DNA from: Bombilactobacillus apium
GTDB lineage: Bacteria > Bacillota > Bacilli > Lactobacillales > Lactobacillaceae
Assembly: GCF_013385145.1 (NCBI RefSeq)
Contig: NZ_JABZEC010000001.1
Location: forward strand, 305,914-369,913
DNA length: 64,000 bases
Reading direction: 5' to 3'
Positions 55,852-64,000 of this stretch are shown here, one piece after another (the first letter of the stretch is position 1; each line of letters begins with the position of its first letter). Made by a program: the position numbers and the translations under genes. The notes beneath the pieces are model-generated. The model was not told the origin of the DNA and did not search any database. It saw only the letters and a program-made list of their open reading frames with translations.

Positions 55852-56236
55852 CTTGATTACTTACTTACTCAACTATGCTTTTCAAAATGGCTACGGCTAC
55901 GAAATTCTTAACGATGCCCATACAAATTGGCCTTCTTTAGCTTATCCCAAAATGAACTTAATTTTCATTAATCTAAATTGGCATCAAAAAAGGGAGATTC
56001 CTTTTCAAATTGCTCATGAGATTGGTCATTTAATCGATGGTGATGCTTGTCACCGGTCTCGACTTCACCAAGCTAAAATTAATATTGAGAATCAAGCCGA
56101 TCTGCACGCTATTAGAATTTTACGACAGTATTGTTTTGATTATGACTTTCGAATGGAAAACCCGCTTATTTTTGCCGAGCAATTTGGGATTCCCTCACGC
56201 TTATACGATGTTGTTACTAATAAATGGTCAGGCTAA
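55844..56236 (+). CDS. ImmA/IrrE-family metallopeptidase
   Basis: 130 residues. Zinc motif IAHEIGHLIDGD (HExxH) with a downstream ENQADLHAIRIL helix. Starts at 55844 overlapping the repressor gene stop (ATGGATGA). In mobile elements such proteases cleave the cognate repressor to switch on genes; here the target genes would be the divergent or downstream ones. Confidence 0.87.
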   Translation: MDDLITYLLNYAFQNGYGYEILNDAHTNWPSLAYPKMNLIFINLNWHQKREIPFQIAHEIGHLIDGDACHRSRLHQAKINIENQADLHAIRILRQYCFDYDFRMENPLIFAEQFGIPSRLYDVVTNKWSG

Positions 56237-56268
56237 GAAACGATTAAAAACCATAAAGGGGAGAATTT

Positions 56269-57372
56269 ATGTATCGAATAATTAAAATCGGGATCGTTTT
56301 ATTGAGTAGTCTCAGCTTTATGGCTTGTGGCAAGCAAACTTCACCAAATTCAACTTCCTCAGCACCGCAAACCAAAAATCAAATTACAGCAAAAAAAGGA
56401 TTTAAAAATCACTCCTTTGCTAATGCTCAGGGTATCTTAGTAATTAAAAATATTAACACTATGAAGTCCATTGAAACTGAGGAAAGGAAGACTCTAAAGG
56501 CCGTTATCTTTCGCGGAACCTTCACTAATAAGTCCTCGTCTCCGATCACCGTTGAAGACTTTTTTCAACGCTATGTCGCCGCCTTTGCAATGGAAAATGA
56601 TACTAATCAGCGCTTGGTGACGGACGGTCTCCACTTCAATACTCCTTACGACCAAGATATTGCCACCGCTCATGATGAGACTAAACCAGGACATACATCG
56701 ACGTTTGCGATCGCTTTTCAAGTTTCTGATTTGGCTGCGTAATATAAATTAACCGCTTTAAATGCCCAAAAGGAACAATTAGGATCTGAAACTTTTGAAG
56801 CTACTGATATTTCAGCAAAAAAAGAGCCCGCTAAGCAATCCCCAAAATCCTCTCCAGATGAAAAGCAGCTGACTGCTCATCAAAAAGCTCAAATTAATAA
56901 GCCTTTCTACAACTGGACCGCCCAACGAGCAGAAATTGGAAAGATGGCAGTTGGTGATTGGTATTTTGACCATGGAGCTGGTGGAACCGGCGATTGGTAT
57001 GCTCAAACTCCTGATGGTAAAGTTCAAGTACAAAACTTCAATAATCCCGGTCCTCGTTCTTTTTCGATTCATGCCCTAGGTGGTTGTGTTTTCTATAAAT
57101 CAAAAACTGGTAAAACCGGCGCCCAGAAACTTTATCAAGGTTCATTTGCCGAAAATTATTCAATAGATATGAATATGAATAAACCAATTAGTAAATACCT
57201 TTTGGGTGATAATGGTGTTGTTTACGAGCTGAAAACTGGAAATGGCCTTTCGGCAGGAACGAGGACTGGCTTTGGAGAATACGATGACGACGGGACTGTT
57301 GGTTCTAATGGCCCCGATGAAAGCTTTCAAATTCCTGAGGACACCACGGCCCAAGACAAGCTCCAAAACTAG
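56269..57372 (+). pseudogene. DUF5067-like lipoprotein, in-frame stop
   Basis: Signal peptide and lipobox LSFMAC; a beta-domain with KAVIFRGTFTNKSSSPITVEDFFQRYVAAF fits DUF5067-type proteins. TAA at 56740-56742 (VSDLAA*YKLTAL) interrupts it; the frame continues to a C-terminal domain (VGDWYFDHGAGGTGDWYA, DGVVYELK-like repeats). Truncated protein of 157 residues is possible. The 3' end runs into the arginase gene tail. Confidence 0.7.
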
Positions 57373-58057
57373 TTCGATCCAAATGTGGTTGAGCAGGCAA
57401 AATGGAACGAAAATCGTCGGGGTCCAAAGCATCAAGATCAAAATGGATGACAACGTGATGGATTCCCTTAGATTTCAACCATTTCAGAACTGATTCGGCG
57501 ATCGTCAAGGCATCTGGCGTCGCATAAGCCAGCTTCAAGTCAGAGGCCAAGTGATCCATGGGCCGTAATTCCTGAACTTGTAAACCTGCCAAAAAGATCT
57601 GGTCAGGAACTAAGGGATACCGCAGTGCTTCACTAAAAATCGAATGACTTTGACCTAATAAATCTGCCACAACCATTTCATGAAGATGATGGAAGTCTTG
57701 TGGAGTTGAGATGTCAGGATGAGCATCCAACCAAATTACGCCAAAATCATTGGGATATTTTCCATGGAGGTAATCAAACGGAGTTGCTGATACTGAACAA
57801 TCCCCACCTAGAATCAGTAAATGTTGGGGCTGTTGGGCATCCAAAAGCTGCTGAACATATTTTTTTTGGTCATAAAGTTGCTTACCACCATCTATTCCAG
57901 CCAGCGGAGTAGCCTGTGAACTAACGGGAACCGTCATCGTCGGAGTTGTTTGGCTAGGGGGAACAATTGCGGCCAAAATCTCCTGTCCTATTTGATAATT
58001 AGGATCCATTCCCCCCTGCCATTGAGGCCAATTAAGACGTAAAGATTGGACTATCAT
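57372..58057 (-). pseudogene. Arginase/agmatinase-family protein, C-terminally truncated
   Basis: Start ATG 58057 (AAAGGAAAG). Metal-binding motifs LGGDCSVS, WLDAHPDIST and HFDLDALDPDD are all intact. After RSILPAQPHLDRTSFGA the frame runs on into unrelated sequence antisense to the lipoprotein gene, so about 40 C-terminal residues are missing. Activity is doubtful. The adjacent ArsR regulator may control it. Confidence 0.82.
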
Positions 58058-58127
58058 ATTATCTTTCCTTTCTAATCTACAAATCGCAAAGTATAGATGC
58101 ATTAAGGCAAAAAATAATATACCTAAA

Positions 58128-58448
58128 CTACAATTCAGTTGCTAGCTGTTGCACAAGGAGTTGAATATTCTTTTCATCGCGACGATAATAAGTCCACTTC
58201 CCATGGCGTTCAGAAAGCAAAAGACCACAGTCTTGTAAATCACTCAAATACTTCGAAACTGTCGATTGAGCTAAGCCGGCCTTCTTAACAATTTCTTGAA
58301 CACAAATTCCTCCTCTTTCCTGCATCATAAAACGAACCGTTTCACATGAGACAGTGGTGATTTGCGTTTCCGGATCTTTGAGCCATTTCAGAATATTTAA
58401 TCGAGTTTGGTTGGACAGGACGCTGAATAACTTTGTATTAATTTTCAT
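58128..58448 (-). CDS. ArsR-family transcriptional regulator
   Basis: 106 residues. Winged helix: LSNQTRLNILKWLKDPE, GICVQEIVKKAGLAQSTVSKYLSDLQDCGLLLSERHGKWTYY. A Cys at about residue 29 and one at 44 may sense a metal or redox signal. 71 bases upstream of the arginase gene in the same direction. Confidence 0.9.
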   Translation of the reverse strand: MKINTKLFSVLSNQTRLNILKWLKDPETQITTVSCETVRFMMQERGGICVQEIVKKAGLAQSTVSKYLSDLQDCGLLLSERHGKWTYYRRDEKNIQLLVQQLATEL

Positions 58449-58590
58449 AAGTTCGGTTTAGCATATTAACCATTAAATATCTATCTTATTGAATATGTCA
58501 ATATTTATAAATACTTTCTTGAACAAAAAATGACCTTCACAACGCCCGGATCGGGCACTGCAAAGATCATCTTTGTCTGAATCTCTAAGT

Positions 58591-59277
58591 CTAATCTGCG
58601 GTTCGCTGAGCATAAAATAGAGCCACCAAACCACTACGAGAATAATTAATTAACTTCAAATTTCGTTGCCGCAGTTTTATTACTAATTCTTCTTTTGTAA
58701 AGAAATGATGACCTAACTTTTCACAGAGACGAATGATTAAGCTATGAGCTTGCTCATCTTTTACAAAAGTTTGACAAAATAACTTTCCATCTTGATCTAA
58801 AAGTCGAGTAATTTCATTCAAAACCAAATCCACATGTGGCATTTGGTGAAGCGCCCCGCAAATCCAAATTTCGTGGAAGGAATTATCTTCAAATAAGTCG
58901 AGCTTTTCGGCATTCCAATTAATAATTTGAAAGTTATCTCCGAAGCCGTATTTTATCTTTTCCTTCTGGGCAATCTTTAAAGTATTAGTGGCAATATCAA
59001 CTGCATATATACAAGTCCCTTGTTCTTTGTGCTCCAATCTTAATTTACGACCATACCAACCAGTACCACAAGCTAGATCCAAAATATTTTCTGGAATTGA
59101 TTTTTTGGACGTTTGGCTTTCCGGATCTAAGGCTAATAGATCATGATAAACGACAACAAAATTCATTTTTTTATGCGCAAAAAAGGAAAGAAAAATCGGA
59201 TGAACTATTTTATTATAGGCTTTTAGGAAGTAGGAATTATTTAAAATCATCTGTGAAAATGTTTCTTTTTTAGTCAC
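58591..59277 (-). CDS. Class I SAM-dependent methyltransferase
   Basis: 228 residues. Motif I ILDLACGTGWYGRKL, motif II AVDIATNTL, DNSFHEIWICGALHQMPH. Clearly a small-molecule type. It is 22 bases after the ABC permease gene and may modify the product of the truncated NRPS locus. Confidence 0.85.
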   Translation of the reverse strand: MTKKETFSQMILNNSYFLKAYNKIVHPIFLSFFAHKKMNFVVVYHDLLALDPESQTSKKSIPENILDLACGTGWYGRKLRLEHKEQGTCIYAVDIATNTLKIAQKEKIKYGFGDNFQIINWNAEKLDLFEDNSFHEIWICGALHQMPHVDLVLNEITRLLDQDGKLFCQTFVKDEQAHSLIIRLCEKLGHHFFTKEELVIKLRQRNLKLINYSRSGLVALFYAQRTAD

Positions 59278-59298
59278 TGTTAATAATAACCTCCATCT

Positions 59299-61593
59299 TT
59301 AGTCAAGCTCCTTTAGAGACTCTTCTAGCTTAATATGATTAATCTTTCGAGCTAACAAATTATTAATGACTATTCCAGTAATCAAAGTTCCCAAAATAGC
59401 GACTAAAATTGTCTTCCAATTGAAGACTAAGACCATATCTGTAGTTTGCCCCATCATCTGTAAGATTTTATTTAATAAGAAATATGCTCCCGGAAGTCCT
59501 AAAATGATTCCTAAGATTGTCAACCCATTCAATTCCCGCTTAAATATTTTCCGAAGTAGTTGATTGGAAAAGCCGAGAACTTTCAGGGTGCTCATTTCTT
59601 GTTTCCGCTCAACATAACTAAGATTACCCAAGTTATAGAGAACAATAACCATTAATAAAACCGCGGAGATAATCAATAGACTAACCAGCTTAGACATCGA
59701 ATCAACCATTTTTTGAACATTATTTTTTTCAGAAGTAATGGGAACAACTTGTTGGACTAAAGGTGATTGTAATTTTGTGAATTTACGAGAAGTTAACAAA
59801 GCGGTCGGTCGGAAATCGTAACCTTTTTTGGTAAAGAAGTCTTCAGTGACTGAAAATCCTTGATTAATCGGAACCCGATAAATTCCAGTTATCCTAGAAT
59901 TCTTCCAAGAACTAGTTCCAACTACCCGCCATTTTAGGATATCTCCCTTAGATAAATTTTCTTTTTGAGCTAAACGATAACTGACTGATAATCCCTGAGA
60001 GCCCACTTTAAAGTTATTTTTTTGAAGATCGGTCAACTTAACCATTGAAGTATTTTGGTTAGGATACACGGTTAAAGATTTTAATAATCGTTGGTGATGA
60101 GCTTGAATATCAATTGTCTGTTCAGCAATTGGCTCAGCTTCAAGATTAGCTTGGAGTTGGTCAATTTGCTCTTGAGAGCGATTGGCCTTTAAATTAACTT
60201 TAGTTTCATAACGCGCTACCTTTTGATATTGCCAATCAAGAATATCATTTAAAGAGTCTTTTAAGCCCAAAGCAGTCAGCATCAACATCATACAACCCGC
60301 TACCGAAATAACGATGGTCAACGTTCTCGCTAAATTATGACCACAATCGCGAAGGTTCCATTTGTTGGCAAAAGAAAGATGCGACCAAATTTGCCAATTG
60401 GCAATTCGAGAGCTCTGCTGCTTGGATTTAGTTCTCTTCTTTAAGGTATCGACAATTTTTTCATGGAGAATGGAACGGCAACTGCAATAGACTGCTAGCA
60501 TACTGATCACAACACTAATTACGATGATTAAGAGATTACTTTGCGGTTGACTCGCCTGCCAAACCGGCAAAGTAAACATTGATAAAGATTTATAAACTAC
60601 AGGAGGTAAGAGTACCGGTCCTAAAAAATAGCCAATTAGTGCTGCGGGCAAACTAACAATTACCCCATAGAATAAGTAATTCCAAAGCAAGATCCGTTTT
60701 CTAAAACCTAAGGCCTGTAAAACGCCAATTTCTACACGTTGTTGCTGCAGCAGCCGAATCATAGTTGTTAAAATGATTAAAATCGCTACGATGAAAAATA
60801 GGATTGGAAAAATACCAGATAGTGACCGAAATTGCGCAATTTTATCTTGCAACATAGTATAAGAAATTAAATCTTTACGTGCCTGCAAGGAACTAATCTG
60901 ATCATGATGTGTAACTTGGAGTAGTTTATTTTTGGTACTAGAATTACTATCAGCTTTTGTACGAACCAATAATTGATTGAAAGGAAGCGGTGGTTGAGAG
61001 CCAGCAAAATATTGCTTATAAGAAAGAAAGCCAAAACCAAATTCTCGATGATCCGGCAATAATTGACTAGAGGAACTTAGTGGATAAACGTATTCAGGAT
61101 TAGTGATCAAGCCACGAATCGGAACAGTTTGCTTCTGGTAATTCGAACTGAAACTAAAATTATCTCCAACTTTGAGATGGTGCTTTTGAGCATAATCACG
61201 ATCAAGCCAAATTCCTTTCTTCTTTAAGGAAAAAGGCGTTCCCTTTTCTAACCGAACTTGTGAAATTTTATTTTCTTCTAGATAATTCAATTCAACCGTT
61301 GCTTTTTGATCATGTTGATCGCTAACTCGCAAACGTAAACGACGTTCAACATCTCGCACATAGCTTAAATCAGCAATTTTCTTTTTAGTTTGAGAACTAA
61401 TTTTCTGAGAATTTAACCAGTAATCAGCTAAATTTTGTTTTTGATAATAAATTTTGCTTTGTTGTTGCATTCCAAACCAAGTCGCATTAAGACCCGAAAA
61501 AACCAAGCAGGCCAAGAAAATGATTAAGAAGATCGCAGTAAATTGACCCTTATTTCTTTTAATATCAGCTAAGGCTTTTTTTAATAGAATCAA
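59299..61593 (-). CDS. MacB/FtsX-type ABC permease
   Basis: 764 residues. Two FtsX domains: first after the N-terminal TM with extracytoplasmic domain (FTAIFLIIFLACLVFSGLNA; later ILFFIVAILIILTTMIRLLQQQRVEIGVLQALGFRKR), second near the C-terminus (MVIVLYNLGNLSYVERKQEMSTLKVLGF). Overlaps the ATPase stop. Intact. Confidence 0.93.
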   Translation of the reverse strand: MILLKKALADIKRNKGQFTAIFLIIFLACLVFSGLNATWFGMQQQSKIYYQKQNLADYWLNSQKISSQTKKKIADLSYVRDVERRLRLRVSDQHDQKATVELNYLEENKISQVRLEKGTPFSLKKKGIWLDRDYAQKHHLKVGDNFSFSSNYQKQTVPIRGLITNPEYVYPLSSSSQLLPDHREFGFGFLSYKQYFAGSQPPLPFNQLLVRTKADSNSSTKNKLLQVTHHDQISSLQARKDLISYTMLQDKIAQFRSLSGIFPILFFIVAILIILTTMIRLLQQQRVEIGVLQALGFRKRILLWNYLFYGVIVSLPAALIGYFLGPVLLPPVVYKSLSMFTLPVWQASQPQSNLLIIVISVVISMLAVYCSCRSILHEKIVDTLKKRTKSKQQSSRIANWQIWSHLSFANKWNLRDCGHNLARTLTIVISVAGCMMLMLTALGLKDSLNDILDWQYQKVARYETKVNLKANRSQEQIDQLQANLEAEPIAEQTIDIQAHHQRLLKSLTVYPNQNTSMVKLTDLQKNNFKVGSQGLSVSYRLAQKENLSKGDILKWRVVGTSSWKNSRITGIYRVPINQGFSVTEDFFTKKGYDFRPTALLTSRKFTKLQSPLVQQVVPITSEKNNVQKMVDSMSKLVSLLIISAVLLMVIVLYNLGNLSYVERKQEMSTLKVLGFSNQLLRKIFKRELNGLTILGIILGLPGAYFLLNKILQMMGQTTDMVLVFNWKTILVAILGTLITGIVINNLLARKINHIKLEESLKELD

Positions 61594-62291
61594 AGATCAG
61601 CCTCCTTAACTTGAACTGGTTGCGAATTAGTTTCAACCGTATCAATATGACCATCTTTTAAAGTGATTACCTTATGAGCCAAATCAGCGTAAGCCTCATT
61701 ATGGGTCACCATTACAATCGTTTTTCCGGCTTGATTAAGTTCCTGTAAAAGCGCCATAATTTTTTGCCCCGTTTTACTATCTAGGGCTCCTGTCGGTTCA
61801 TCACAGAGTAAAAGGTCCGTATTTTTGGCAATTGCTCGGGCAATCGACACTCGTTGCTGTTCCCCACCCGACAATTGAGCTGGATATTGTTTTGCTTTTT
61901 TTCCTAAACCAACGGCCTTAAGAACCGCCATTCCCGGCTTACTTTGATCAGTAATTTCTTGAACAACATTAATATTGTCTAAAACATTTAATGTAGGTAA
62001 TAAGTTATAAAATTGAAAGATAAAACCAACCTCTTGAGCTCGATAATTGGCTAATTCTTTTTCATTGTAGCCTGTAATATTTTGGCCAGAAACAATCAAT
62101 TCTCCTCCTGCAGGCTGAGCTAGTCCACCCAATAAATCTAATAGCGTCGACTTCCCTGCTCCACTAGGGCCTAAAATAACAACAAACTCTCCTGGATAGA
62201 TTTGTAAATTAATATCTTTTAAAGAATAAAATTTCTGATTGTTAATTTGATACTTTTGACTTACATTACTTAAAGAAATCAAGGCTTCCAT
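61590..62291 (-). CDS. MacB-type ABC ATPase
   Basis: 233 residues. Walker [12 protein letters not shown], signature [15 protein letters not shown], Walker [15 protein letters not shown]-loop [10 protein letters not shown]. Pairs with the permease; LolD/MacB type. Export of a peptide is likely given the thioesterase next to it. Confidence 0.95.
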   Translation of the reverse strand: MEALISLSNVSQKYQINNQKFYSLKDINLQIYPGEFVVILGPSGAGKSTLLDLLGGLAQPAGGELIVSGQNITGYNEKELANYRAQEVGFIFQFYNLLPTLNVLDNINVVQEITDQSKPGMAVLKAVGLGKKAKQYPAQLSGGEQQRVSIARAIAKNTDLLLCDEPTGALDSKTGQKIMALLQELNQAGKTIVMVTHNEAYADLAHKVITLKDGHIDTVETNSQPVQVKEADL

Positions 62292-62325
62292 TAGGTTATT
62301 CCTTCTTTCAAATTCAATAACTTAT

Positions 62326-63399
62326 TTAACGATGTTTAATCTGGAGACCTTTCTTTTCTAGATCTGCCAAGACTCGCTCAGAATTTGCCGTCAAATTTTC
62401 CCAATCATAAACACCTGCAGCTAAAGTTATTTTAGTTTCAAAAATTTCTGTGACAATTACACAAGCAAACATCGCTGTCATATAGTAAGATGACTCTCCA
62501 GAAATCACTAACTTTTGTTGCCCTTTCCCCTTCCAAGTGACTTCTAGAAGACATCCCTTATCTGATTGCTTTACTTGCCGTTTCATTTTAGAGAACAAAA
62601 AATATAATTTCTGTAGAAAGGGAATCGTCTGTGTATTTAGCCAGCTACTAGCTTTCAGCAAAAATTTTAATTGTGTTTTCTTAAGCGCCGCAAAATGAAC
62701 TTTATAAGAATAATTGACTTTAAGTTTTCGTAAAGCAGCGGTTGTGACCATCTCTGGATTTTCATAGCCGATTAAAGACGAACTTTGGGAATGCCCCCAA
62801 AATCGATAATTATCGGTAACTTCGTTATCGATCCAAAACTTTTTACCCTTAACCAAAACGGGATATTGCTGATTAATTGTTCTCAACATTGCTGCCATTG
62901 CTCCCGGTCCAATTGGTTGCTGTCCAATATATAAGCGACAAGCAATATCGGTAACTGTAGACGATAAGTTTAAACCCAAGGCAAGGGTACTCAATCCAGG
63001 ACACAAACCGAAGCCTGTTAGAACAGTAACTTTTTGCTTTTCAGCTTGTTCTTGTAAGTTCTTTATTTTTTGAGCCGCTAAGATACTATCGTTTATATCT
63101 AGGCAGTTAACTTGAGCTATAATACATAATTGCTGCACTTTATTTAAATATTTCTCAAACGGTCCCAGAGCAATCACGGTGAAATCAAATTTTTGCAGTA
63201 AAGCAATATTTCGCTGCTTGTCTGCCGCCAAATCAAAATAAATAATATGATCATCAGAAATTGCAGCAGCTCTTCTGGATGTTCCAAAAATCTCTAAATT
63301 TGGATTGGTTTGCAATTCACGATAAATTAAGTGGCCTGTAACTCCGGTCCCTCCAATAACTAGAATTTTTTTCACATTCTCCACCCCTTTTTTAATCAT
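62326..63399 (-). CDS. Saccharopine dehydrogenase-like NAD(P) protein
   Basis: 357 residues. N-terminal Rossmann fold IGGTGVTGHLIYREL, IALGPFEKY, CLDINDS-I and a C-terminal domain. Such enzymes occur next to NRPS genes. Start is either the ATG at 63399 or the TTG that gives KKILVIGG. Role unknown. Confidence 0.78.
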   Translation of the reverse strand: MIKKGVENVKKILVIGGTGVTGHLIYRELQTNPNLEIFGTSRRAAAISDDHIIYFDLAADKQRNIALLQKFDFTVIALGPFEKYLNKVQQLCIIAQVNCLDINDSILAAQKIKNLQEQAEKQKVTVLTGFGLCPGLSTLALGLNLSSTVTDIACRLYIGQQPIGPGAMAAMLRTINQQYPVLVKGKKFWIDNEVTDNYRFWGHSQSSSLIGYENPEMVTTAALRKLKVNYSYKVHFAALKKTQLKFLLKASSWLNTQTIPFLQKLYFLFSKMKRQVKQSDKGCLLEVTWKGKGQQKLVISGESSYYMTAMFACVIVTEIFETKITLAAGVYDWENLTANSERVLADLEKKGLQIKHR

Positions 63400-63868
63400 T
63401 TTGTTCTAGTAACTTCTGTAAAACGTGGAGTAAATCGGAAGAATCTTGCTTAAAGATGCTATAATGATCTCCTTTTATCTGAAGATAATTAATTTCATTG
63501 CGACTATACATTTGCCAGCGTTGAATTCTTTTAGCCAGTCCAGAGTTAGGGATAATAAAAGTTAAATTATCAACTTTACCAGTGGGTATATACCCAGCTT
63601 GAGCTCCTAATAAGGACCGTAAACTGTTAATATACTGACAACAAAGTTCTGGCGATATTTTAGCTGCCGTTAATTCTTGTTTATCAGCGGTCAAAGTTGT
63701 TAAGTTTTTAAGGGCTTGCGTACGATGGGCATCAACTTCTAAATAATCCCGAGTCCTTTCCCAAAGCCCTTCAATAGTTGTTTCTTTTTCCAAAGCCGGA
63801 GTAATCGATTCCTCTAAATAAGATTGAAGGAATTTTCTTTCTTCGAAAACAGAGAAAGTGGTCAAGTC
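63392..63868 (-). pseudogene. NRPS-type thioesterase C-terminal fragment
   Basis: The end NYLQIKGDHYSIFKQDSSDLLHVLQKLLEQN has the catalytic His of type I thioesterases. The catalytic Ser part is missing and the adenylation/condensation domains are lost. It joins the hsdS fragment at about 63869. Confidence 0.7.
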
Positions 63869-63991
63869 GCTGCCTTCACTGCAATTAGCTGGTCGATATT
63901 ACTCAAAAATCTTCCAATTCGCCGTTGTTCAGATAGTTGTGGAATATTTAAATTTTGCTTTAAGAAATCTTTGGTCACTAAATTATTCATC
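63869..63991 (-). pseudogene. hsdS: Type I restriction specificity (hsdS) fragment
   Basis: Reads NNLVTKDFLKQNLNIPQLSEQRRIGRFLSNIDQLIA, the usual end of an HsdS target-recognition domain with the central helix. It runs off the window on the right. TGA at 63869. No HsdM or HsdR is visible. Confidence 0.6.
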
Positions 63992-64000
63992 ATTGTTGCC

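Noticed and set aside
56494..57072. Minus-strand ORFs opposite the lipoprotein
   Set aside because: Antisense shadows of the lipoprotein coding sequence.

Overview
The window looks like accessory DNA of a low-GC lactic acid bacterium (family Lactobacillaceae), probably a plasmid or plasmid-chromosome mosaic. The evidence is a RepA_N-type replication initiator with ParA and a ribbon-helix-helix partner (21.2-24.3 kb), several toxin-antitoxin modules, an IS30 copy and fragment, a Tn3-family remnant, an IS3-type remnant and three serine recombinases. Family-typical genes include DUF5052 and DUF916/DUF3324 proteins, a glutamate decarboxylase/antiporter pair and YitT. No rRNA or tRNA gene was seen. 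Species cannot be fixed from sequence alone.

Layout: 0-1.5 kb, antitoxin end, serine resolvase, severed antitoxin and IS3 remnant. 1.5-6.6 kb, a minus-strand operon that looks like a ribosomally made modified-peptide (RiPP) locus: an unannotated 35-residue precursor, two HprK-like kinases, an M16 protease, an M50-like membrane protein, a 4-TM protein and a nucleotidyltransferase. 6.8-12.1 kb, IS30 cut by a Tn3-family element, a Y-family polymerase fragment, higBA and a broken resolvase. 12.1-19.2 kb, a second minus-strand peptide-type locus: carrier protein, an unannotated 35-residue peptide, subtilase, DUF1611-type P-loop protein, ABC exporter, a broken BtrH_N-like acyltransferase candidate, a broken acyl-adenylating enzyme, a second carrier protein and two GNAT-like proteins. 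19.3-24.3 kb, Fic module and plasmid replication/partition. 24.4-34.6 kb, MarR/MFS, orphan bacteriocin immunity, integrase, dinJ-yafQ, YdeI/OmdA protein, SLC13-type carrier, DegV, APC permease, YitT. 35-43.7 kb, flavin disulfide reductase, degenerate type I toxin, ABC-2 exporter, polysaccharide remnants (GT2, GH8, UDP-GlcNAc 2-epimerase), GNAT pieces around an IS30. 43.8-54.9 kb, a heavily decayed stretch (zincin-domain transfer protein, sufC, feoAB, gadBC, tetR) with intact lipoprotein, dehydrogenase, amidohydrolase and WxL-associated genes between. 55-64 kb, XRE/ImmA pair with repeated operators, lipoprotein, truncated arginase, ArsR regulator, methyltransferase, MacB-type ABC transporter, a reductase-like protein and the tail of an NRPS thioesterase joined to an hsdS fragment.

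The two peptide loci are the main interest. Both have a short precursor-like ORF with a good ribosome binding site, proteases and tailoring enzymes, but neither has a radical SAM enzyme, LanM/LanB/LanC, YcaO or lasso cyclase that I can see. Locus 1 suggests phosphoryl or nucleotidyl modification plus M16/M50 proteolysis. Locus 2 suggests carrier-protein-dependent acylation plus subtilase processing and ABC export. Locus 2 is partly inactivated in this sequence. Many genes across the window carry single in-frame stops or one-base slips in homopolymers, so either the replicon is decaying or the assembly has homopolymer errors.
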